Assembly (NCBI GenBank): GCA_020634495.1
Contig: JACKBR010000089.1
Coordinates: forward strand, 1 to 12,584
Length of the DNA: 12,584 nt
DNA from: Ardenticatenaceae bacterium
GTDB lineage: Bacteria > Chloroflexota > Anaerolineae > Promineifilales > Promineifilaceae
Direction of reading: 5' to 3'
Below, in pieces: positions 7,742 to 12,584 of the stretch. Position 1 is the first letter of the stretch; every line of letters begins with the position of its first letter. The notes beneath the pieces were generated by a model. That model saw nothing but the letters and a program-made list of their open reading frames with translations, had not been told where the DNA came from and made no database searches. Both the position numbers and the translations under genes were made by a program.

Positions 7742-9970
7742 CTACCAGCGCTGGCGATGGGCCTCGATGACGTTGGGCAGCGATTCCAGCTTTTGCAGCA
7801 GCCAGTTGAGCTGCTCCAGGCTTTTTACCTCGACCACCAAGGAAATGGTCATGATGTTGCCGATGGAGGTGGTTTTGGTCTTGGGGGTGTTGATCTTTTG
7901 GCCACGCAAAATGGTCACAATTTCTTCAATGATGTTGGGTCGCCGGTATGCCTTGGCCACGATGGGGATGGGATAAACGGCCGAATCATCGCCCCACTCA
8001 ACAGTAATGAGCCGCTCTGGTTCTGTTGTATTTTGCACTTCTTTACAATCGGAGCGATGAATGGTGACGCCCTGACCTCGCGTAATGAAACCAGTAATTG
8101 GCTCCGGGGGAATCGGTTGGCAGCATTTGGCCATGCGGGTATGCAGCCCCGCTACGCCGGTGATGGTGAGTCCTTTGTTTTTTTGTGGTGTTTGCAGCAG
8201 CAACGGCCGTAACTCGTCGTCCGGGTGCAAACTCTTTTCCATCAGGGCAATGGCCCCGCTAATTTGCCGGCTTTGAATATCGCCAAAGCCAACTTTGGCC
8301 AAGAACTGCTCCTCATCGTCGTACTTAAGCGCTTTGGCAATATCGGAAACAGTGTGGACTTCTGCCAGCCCCAGACGACGCAGCTCGCGCTCCACCACCT
8401 CGCGCCCTTGCAAAATATTTTGCTCCCGCTCCTGATTGCGGAACCATTGCCGAATTTTGCTGCGGGTGCGGGCGCTGCCCGTATAGCCCAGGCTGCCATT
8501 CATCCAGTCCCGGCTGGGGCCGCCCCGGTTGGTGGTTAAAATATCGATCCGTTCGCCCGATTTCAGTACATAATCCAGGCTTACCATCTTGCCATTAACC
8601 CGAGCGCCTCGGCAGCGGTGGCCTACCTCTGTGTGAATGGCGTAGGCAAAATCGATGGGCGTGGAACCAGCGGGCAGGTCAATGACGTCCCCTTTCGGGG
8701 TAAAAACGTAAATGCGCTCTGCCAGAATCTCATTTTCCAGCAAATCATCGTCATCATTTTCCCGTTCATCGTCTTGCAGCGTTGCCAGCAGCTCCCGCAG
8801 GCTGTCGATGCGGCGTTTGACGGAGCTGGCGACTTTTTGGCCATCTTCTTTGTAGGCCCAGTGGGCGGCGACGCCTTTTTCGGCTTCGTTGTGCATGCGG
8901 CGGGTGCGAATTTGCACTTCTAAATTTTCGCCAGTTTTGGTGTCGATTACGGCCGTATGCAGCGATTGGTACCCGTTGGCCTTGGGGGCCGCAATGTAAT
9001 CATCAAACTCGCGGGGGATGGGCTGCCACAGGCTGTGAACCAAACCCAGCGCCTGGTAGCACAAATGCCGATCTTCCTCTTCTTTTTCCTTGTTGCTCTT
9101 TTGGTCGTAGCTGGCTTTGTCTAGCGGTTCCAAAATGACGCGCAGCGCCTGAATGTCGTAAATGTGATCAAAATCTAGCCGCTTGCGAACCATTTTGCGG
9201 TAAATGGAATAAATGTGTTTGGAGCGCCCCGTAACCGCTCCGGTTAAGCCATGTTCACGCATAATGCGCTGCAATTTTTCCACAGCATCTTCAATATTCT
9301 CCATCCGCTCTGCCCGGCGAGCCGCCAATTGGCTGGCAATTTCTTTATACTTTTCCGGCTGCAAGTAGCGAAACGCCAAATCTTCCAGCTCCCATTTTAG
9401 CTGCCAGATGCCCAGCCGGTTGGCCAGAGGGGCATAAATGTTCATCGCTTCGTTGGCGATGAGCCTGCGCTGTTCTGAGGGTAAATTGCTGGCTTTGCGC
9501 AAATCTTGCAGGCAGTCGGCCATCCGGATCAAAATAACGCGGATGTCGCCTTCAATGATGGCCAAAACGGCACGCCGCACGCCTTCCAGGGTTTTGCGAT
9601 CAGCTTCAGGATCGTGCTGCTTTTGGTATTGTTGTTCGGCAGCGTAGGCGTAGAGATGCTCTAAGCCTTCGATGAGGGCGGCGGGTTCCTCCCCGAATAG
9701 TTTGCGAACCGTTTCTACGGTTTGGCCTGTGTGGGGCAGCAGGCTGTCGTGTAACATGCTGGCAACCAGGGTAGGGGTATCCACCCCCAGCTTACTCATG
9801 GTCTGGGTGACAGCGAGATCGTGTTCAATGTGCAGTTCGCCAGATTCACGTTGACGGCCGTTGTGAATTTGGTTAGCAAATTCGTATGCTTTTTGCACCT
9901 GCTGGGCTGTTTGGCCGTTGGGTATATGTTTTAGCAGTTCATTGATAGAGATGAGCGATATTTGGGTCAT
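7742..9970 (-). CDS. relA: RelA/SpoT-family (p)ppGpp synthetase, RelA-like (EXDD), hydrolase site degenerate
   Basis: A 742-residue long RSH protein with the full domain order: HD (about 25-160), synthetase (about 225-375), TGS (about 418-480), helical, zinc-finger/CC (C616, C617, H638, C642) and ACT (about 665-742). The synthetase keeps GRSKHIYSIYRKM, YDIQALRV and GYQSLHT, and has EFDDYIAAPK (E321, D323, D324). That is the EXDD form of RelA-type synthetases, not the RXKD of bifunctional Rel. In the HD domain the metal ligands H50, H74-D75 and D152 remain, but the catalytic ED of HDxxED reads Leu78-Pro79. It is therefore predicted to make (p)ppGpp with little or no hydrolysis. There are charged insertions at 290-301 and 401-413. 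The ATG at 9970 is preferred over an in-frame TTG at 10030 because the extension would span a hairpin. No clear ribosome site. Followed by a P-loop kinase after 8 bp. Confidence 0.92.
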   Translation of the reverse strand: MTQISLISINELLKHIPNGQTAQQVQKAYEFANQIHNGRQRESGELHIEHDLAVTQTMSKLGVDTPTLVASMLHDSLLPHTGQTVETVRKLFGEEPAALIEGLEHLYAYAAEQQYQKQHDPEADRKTLEGVRRAVLAIIEGDIRVILIRMADCLQDLRKASNLPSEQRRLIANEAMNIYAPLANRLGIWQLKWELEDLAFRYLQPEKYKEIASQLAARRAERMENIEDAVEKLQRIMREHGLTGAVTGRSKHIYSIYRKMVRKRLDFDHIYDIQALRVILEPLDKASYDQKSNKEKEEEDRHLCYQALGLVHSLWQPIPREFDDYIAAPKANGYQSLHTAVIDTKTGENLEVQIRTRRMHNEAEKGVAAHWAYKEDGQKVASSVKRRIDSLRELLATLQDDERENDDDDLLENEILAERIYVFTPKGDVIDLPAGSTPIDFAYAIHTEVGHRCRGARVNGKMVSLDYVLKSGERIDILTTNRGGPSRDWMNGSLGYTGSARTRSKIRQWFRNQEREQNILQGREVVERELRRLGLAEVHTVSDIAKALKYDDEEQFLAKVGFGDIQSRQISGAIALMEKSLHPDDELRPLLLQTPQKNKGLTITGVAGLHTRMAKCCQPIPPEPITGFITRGQGVTIHRSDCKEVQNTTEPERLITVEWGDDSAVYPIPIVAKAYRRPNIIEEIVTILRGQKINTPKTKTTSIGNIMTISLVVEVKSLEQLNWLLQKLESLPNVIEAHRQRW

Positions 9971-9983
9971 GGTGGCTACGTGC

Positions 9984-10011
9984 AAAAAGGCGACTCCAAT
10001 GGGAGACGCCT
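9984..10011 (-). terminator. Rho-independent terminator-like hairpin (attenuator candidate) just before rel
   Basis: Read on the minus strand, GGCG-T-CTCC pairs with GGAG-T-CGCC around a CATT loop (10010-9989). One T-T mismatch interrupts the stem, and five T follow at once (9988-9984). This is the form of an intrinsic terminator. The last T lies only 13 bases before the rel ATG. It may end transcripts from the upstream ytxH operon, or act as a leader attenuator for rel. No promoter fits between the hairpin and the start codon, which favours read-through control. Confidence 0.6.
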
Positions 10012-10149
10012 GTCTGCTAATGGCTGGCAAAGCTGAGATTCAGACGCCAAGGCCAAAAAAACTATGTGGCTACAGACTGTATTTTTAAGCGAATGTAAAG
10101 GAAAACAAGGCAGGTTTAGCAGCGGACGGACTTGCCGGGAAACGGCCGT
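10012..10149. promoter_or_regulatory. Intergenic region upstream of rel
   Basis: This region lies between the ytxH stop and the rel hairpin. It starts (minus strand) with the only non-coding ACGGCCGT copy, at 10142-10149, directly after the TAA stop as AAACGGCCGTTT. Further along is an AT-rich stretch around 10060-10110 that includes TTTACA and TTGTTT. No spacing gives a convincing -35/-10 pair, so a rel promoter here is only likely, not shown. The heptamer AGACGCC occurs both at 10042-10048 and inside the hairpin. Confidence 0.3.
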
Positions 10150-10530
10150 TTACGCCTCGCTGTCTTCAGCTTCTTCACCATTATTTGTGCTTAACGCACC
10201 TAATTGAGAAGCCTGTTCTTTCCCTTTGTCCAAAACAATCCGCGCCTGTTCCTGCACACGTCCCCCAACATCTTTTACTTGCTGGCGTGTGCTGCTAAGT
10301 GCGGAACCGGCCTTATCTAAATATTCCTGGCTATAGGCAGTGGCCGTTTCGCGTACTTGCTGAACTCTGGCACCACCAGATTGAAGTAGTTCATTGCTTT
10401 TGTCTGCAATAATGGATCGTGTTTCCTGGCCAGACTGGGGGGTTAGGATGATAGCGGTAGCCGCCCCAACCAGTCCGCCAATAACAAAACCAGCTAAAAA
10501 TGCACCTAAATCACTTGAATTATCGCTCAT
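10150..10530 (-). CDS. YtxH domain-containing protein
   Basis: A 126-residue protein. A single N-terminal transmembrane segment (about residues 8-30, rich in Gly and Ala) is followed by TPQSGQETR, the hallmark loop of YtxH proteins. A long amphipathic, Gln/Lys/Ala-rich helical tail comes next, and the C-terminus is acidic. YtxH family members are membrane-anchored, often stress-associated, and of unknown mechanism. The start is the ATG at 10530, with GGAGA six bases before it; the in-frame upstream extension would run into the preceding gene. It follows the DUF948-like gene after only 10 bp, so the two form an operon. Confidence 0.82.
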   Translation of the reverse strand: MSDNSSDLGAFLAGFVIGGLVGAATAIILTPQSGQETRSIIADKSNELLQSGGARVQQVRETATAYSQEYLDKAGSALSSTRQQVKDVGGRVQEQARIVLDKGKEQASQLGALSTNNGEEAEDSEA

Positions 10531-10540
10531 CTGTTTTCTC

Positions 10541-10999
10541 CTACCGGGGTAAATTATTCCGTGGGTTGCCGAACAACGCTTTGAAGGCTTGCCGAATACC
10601 GGCGACATGGACTCTTGCTTCGGTGACTGGCTTAATCACATTTTTGCTTACAAAGGTTGTGGTTCCGCGAACTGTCCCTACGGTCTCGTTCGTTTTTTCC
10701 AATATGGGTTTAATTTCAAATTCCAACATATTGACCAGGCGCACAATCATCAGCAGCATAAAAAGCAGAACGATGCCAAAAAGACAAGATTCCAACGCCA
10801 GGCCAATGAGCAATACGTCACGCACTGCTTCGATGGTGGCTGCTTTGTTGCTGGCCAACCAGATGATTCCCCAAATGGAGCCACCCAAGAGCGCCAGGAC
10901 TAAAATGGTTGCCAACGCAATGTAAATTGGCTTGACTGAGATTAACTTTTTTTGTTCTGGCAGGGTGCCAGACGTGTTTGAAACCGTGCTGCTATCCAC
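10541..10999 (-). CDS. Two-helix membrane protein, DUF948-like
   Basis: A 152-residue protein with transmembrane helices at about 25-49 and 62-88. A C-terminal amphipathic region of the KPILEKTNETVGTVRGTT kind (97-114) follows, resembling the heptad-like tails of DUF948 proteins. I am sure of the topology, less so of the family. The start is GTG at 10999: an in-frame TAA lies shortly upstream and no ATG is available before the first helix. An AGGAG lies 14 bases upstream, somewhat far. It is transcribed from the promoter at 11050-11078 and paired with ytxH, a combination seen in other bacteria. Confidence 0.72.
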   Translation of the reverse strand: MDSSTVSNTSGTLPEQKKLISVKPIYIALATILVLALLGGSIWGIIWLASNKAATIEAVRDVLLIGLALESCLFGIVLLFMLLMIVRLVNMLEFEIKPILEKTNETVGTVRGTTTFVSKNVIKPVTEARVHVAGIRQAFKALFGNPRNNLPR

Positions 11000-11049
11000 T
11001 GGTGGATGTTTTGCTCCTGATTAAAGTTTCTGTTGGAAATTATATGGCA

Positions 11050-11078
11050 AGTATAGCATTAAAGCTTTCCTGCTTCAA
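11050..11078 (-). promoter_or_regulatory. Sigma70-like promoter for the DUF948-like/ytxH operon
   Basis: On the minus strand TTGAAG (11078-11073) and TATACT (11055-11050) are separated by exactly 17 bp. A second AT-rich hexamer, TATAAT, follows a few bases downstream within about 11039-11044. Transcription would begin near 11043, about 45 bases before the GTG start at 10999. This is the best promoter match in the window. Confidence 0.6.
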
Positions 11079-11110
11079 AATAGATGGTGGTGGATGGGTG
11101 CGAATGTTGG

Positions 11111-11386
11111 TCAGGAAACGGCCGTATTATCTCCTGCCAACCACCAACTGATGATCAGCGCCACCCAGGCGCCTATGCTGGCGCTAAAAAGCTGCAATGC
11201 GCCCAGGCGCAGCCAGTTGAGGTTGATCAGGTCACCCACCACGTGCCCCAGGGCAAAACCAATCCAGGCTGCCACCAGGTAGAGGATGATGCGCCGGGCT
11301 GGCCCGCCCAGCAGCAGGTGAAAGCCTGCGCCGTAGGCAGTGGCCAGTAAAAATCCGAGGATGAGGCCAGAAGCAGCTGTGGTCAT
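11111..11386 (-). CDS. Small integral membrane protein coupled to mnmA
   Basis: A 91-residue protein with three predicted transmembrane segments (about 5-27, 32-54 and 60-84) and short polar loops (GGPARR, GDLINLNW). I do not recognise a family. Its ATG overlaps the mnmA stop as ATGA, implying translational coupling and a real gene. One ACGGCCGT (11118) sits four codons from the end and encodes Thr-Ala-Val. Confidence 0.7.
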   Translation of the reverse strand: MTTAASGLILGFLLATAYGAGFHLLLGGPARRIILYLVAAWIGFALGHVVGDLINLNWLRLGALQLFSASIGAWVALIISWWLAGDNTAVS

Positions 11387-12552
11387 GAATGCACCTGAAT
11401 GTGAGCCAGTTGGAGGGAGGGGAGGGCAACGGCCGTATCTCCCAAATCATTTACCCCATCGGCGATAATGCCGCCGCCCAGACAAACGTCGCCATCATAA
11501 AAAACAGCCCCTTGCCCGGCGGTGACGCCAAAAACGGGTTCGTGGAAGGTTACCTGGGAACGGCCGTCTCCCAAATCCACAACCTCTCCCTGAATCCCTT
11601 TGGCCTTGTAGCGAATCTTGATTTGGGCCGCGATGGGTTTTTGTGGCGGACGGCCGTTTAGCCAGTTTACGTCGCGGGCAATCAGCGTTTGCTGCCCCAG
11701 CTCCGACTTTGGCCCGACGATGAGGGCGTTGCGGGCCACGTCTTTGCGCAGGACAAACAGCGGCTCGCTGGCAGAGATGCCCAGTCCCTTGCGCTGGCCA
11801 ATCGTGTAAAAAGGCAGCCCCTCGTGTTGGCCCAGTTCCTCGCCGTCGCTGGTGAGGATGGGGCCGGGCTGGCTGGCCTTTTGGCTGTATTCGTTTAGAA
11901 AGCGACGGTAGTCGCCGTCACCAAGGAAGCACAAATCCTGGCTCTCGCTTTTGCTGGCCACGGGCAGGCCAAACTTTTTGGCCAATTCGCGCACCTCCGG
12001 CTTGGTGTAGCCGCCGATAGGGAACAGCACCTGGCCCAGCTTTTCTTGGTCTAAAACGTGCAGGACGTAAGATTGATCCTTGTTGGGGTCTAGCCCTTTG
12101 CGCAGCTGGTAGCCGTCTGGCGTCTGCACCACCTGGGCGTAATGGCCGGTGGCCAGGTAGTCGGCGTCCAGGGCGAGGGCGCGTTCCAGCAGGTAGGTGA
12201 AGCGGATTTGGCGGTTGCATTCGATGCAGGGGTTGGGCGTACGGCCGTATGCGTGCTCATCAATAAAAAATTGCACAATCGTCTGCCGGAAATGATCCTG
12301 CACGTCCACCACGTAGAACGGGATGCCCAGCAAGCCCGCCACGCGCCGCGCGTCGGCCATTTGGTCTGGAGTGCAGCAGCGGTTTGCGGGTGCTGTCGCA
12401 CCGCTCGACGGTTCGCTCCACAGGCGCATCATCATGCCGATGACCTCGTACCCTTGCTCCACCAGCAGCGCCGCGGCTACGGAGCTGTCCACCCCGCCGC
12501 TCATCGCCACTACCACACGCTTCTTTTTACCGTTCTGACTTATCTCGCTCAT
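11383..12552 (-). CDS. mnmA: tRNA-uridine 2-sulfurtransferase MnmA
   Basis: A 389-residue enzyme that installs 2-thiouridine at wobble U34 of Lys, Glu and Gln tRNAs. Motifs are the PP-loop SGGVDSS (residues 18-24), TPNPCIECN with catalytic C109, ATGHYA (134-139), KDQSYVL (158-164), SQDLCFLG with the second catalytic C208, and YTIGQRKGLG in the central domain, followed by the C-terminal beta barrel. Length and order are those of the family, with no gaps. The start is the ATG at 12552. A TTG 18 bases upstream is in frame and cannot be excluded; neither has a strong ribosome site. TACATT close upstream could be a -10 of a very short leader, but the region is cut by the window edge. It is coupled to the 91-aa membrane protein. 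Confidence 0.96.
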   Translation of the reverse strand: MSEISQNGKKKRVVVAMSGGVDSSVAAALLVEQGYEVIGMMMRLWSEPSSGATAPANRCCTPDQMADARRVAGLLGIPFYVVDVQDHFRQTIVQFFIDEHAYGRTPNPCIECNRQIRFTYLLERALALDADYLATGHYAQVVQTPDGYQLRKGLDPNKDQSYVLHVLDQEKLGQVLFPIGGYTKPEVRELAKKFGLPVASKSESQDLCFLGDGDYRRFLNEYSQKASQPGPILTSDGEELGQHEGLPFYTIGQRKGLGISASEPLFVLRKDVARNALIVGPKSELGQQTLIARDVNWLNGRPPQKPIAAQIKIRYKAKGIQGEVVDLGDGRSQVTFHEPVFGVTAGQGAVFYDGDVCLGGGIIADGVNDLGDTAVALPSLQLAHIQVHS

Positions 12553-12584
12553 GATGAGTCTAATGTACAACTTTCTGGATTTTT

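Larger units (their letters stand above)
535..12248. repeat. Highly iterated palindrome ACGGCCGT (26 copies; extended form AAACGGCCGTTT)
   Basis: Exact octamer copies start at 535, 946, 1825, 1946, 2417, 2696, 2961, 3296, 3489, 3972, 4190, 4293, 4322, 5856, 6429, 7054, 7559, 8203, 8949, 9854, 10142, 11118, 11429, 11560, 11650 and 12241. One-mismatch edge forms lie at 320, 1130, 1764, 5366, 5963 and 7977. Ten copies read as Thr-Ala-Val, ten as Gly-Arg (mostly Asn-Gly-Arg), five as Arg-Pro, and one is intergenic. Chance in 12.6 kb predicts about 0.2-0.3. Flanks favour A before and T after. Positions were counted by eye. Confidence 0.93.

Noticed and set aside
8242..8539. Open frames on both strands within the 3' half of rel
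   Set aside because: The rel frame there encodes recognisable TGS/helical/ZFD domains. The alternatives have no motifs and no ribosome sites.
9971..10030. 20-codon N-terminal extension of Rel from a TTG
   Set aside because: It would place a terminator-like hairpin inside the coding sequence, and no RSH family member needs it.
10500..10925. Plus-strand frames opposite the DUF948-like gene
   Set aside because: Antisense to a promoter-equipped, two-helix membrane protein gene, with no start signal and an implausible composition.
535..12248. CRISPR array or tandem repeat as explanation for the recurring CGGCCG motif
   Set aside because: Copies are irregularly spaced (about 30 bp to 1.5 kb), only 8-12 bp long and embedded in unrelated coding sequences.

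Overview
The window looks like a chromosomal, moderately GC-rich bacterial segment with no mobile-element genes, RNA genes or CRISPR array. The organism cannot be named from sequence alone. My best inference is a filamentous or environmental Chloroflexota (Anaerolineae/Ardenticatenia-like). This rests on the overall gene style, frequent TTG/GTG or weak-SD starts, a DUF948-like plus YtxH pair, and a very abundant CGGCCG-centred palindrome. Treat the taxon as low confidence.

Left part (1-3655, minus strand): an operon-like run reads SWIM zinc-finger protein, DUF5691 protein, MoxR/YehL-type AAA+ ATPase. The ATPase runs off the left edge. The first two genes overlap by ATGA. The third lies 95 bp further on, behind a long hairpin-forming repeat (744-810). 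The set resembles the widespread but poorly understood MoxR-VWA clusters (E. coli yehL/M/P/Q and actinobacterial SWIM-DUF5691-MoxR-DUF5682-VWA loci).

Middle part (3656-7215): a divergently placed 2',3'-cyclic phosphodiesterase (ThpR/LigT) converges on a FlaR-like P-loop kinase. An AT-rich divergent intergenic region then precedes an ABC exporter half-transporter. The exporter has Asp at the catalytic Walker B position and is translationally coupled to an unrecognised 75-aa protein.

Right part (7212-12584, minus strand). A second FlaR-like kinase sits 8 bp behind a long RelA/SpoT-family protein. That protein carries the EXDD synthetase motif and has lost the catalytic ED of its HD hydrolase. 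A hairpin followed by five T lies just 13 nt before the rel start. Upstream is a two-gene envelope/stress-type pair (DUF948-like, YtxH) with a good sigma70-like promoter. Last come MnmA (tRNA 2-thiouridylase) and a coupled 91-aa membrane protein.

The strongest genome-scale signal is the octamer palindrome ACGGCCGT, often extended to AAACGGCCGTTT. I count 26 copies in 12.6 kb, where chance predicts fewer than one. It occurs in nearly every gene and in all three reading frames, so the constraint acts on DNA and not on protein. It behaves like the HIP1 palindromes of cyanobacteria but has a different sequence.
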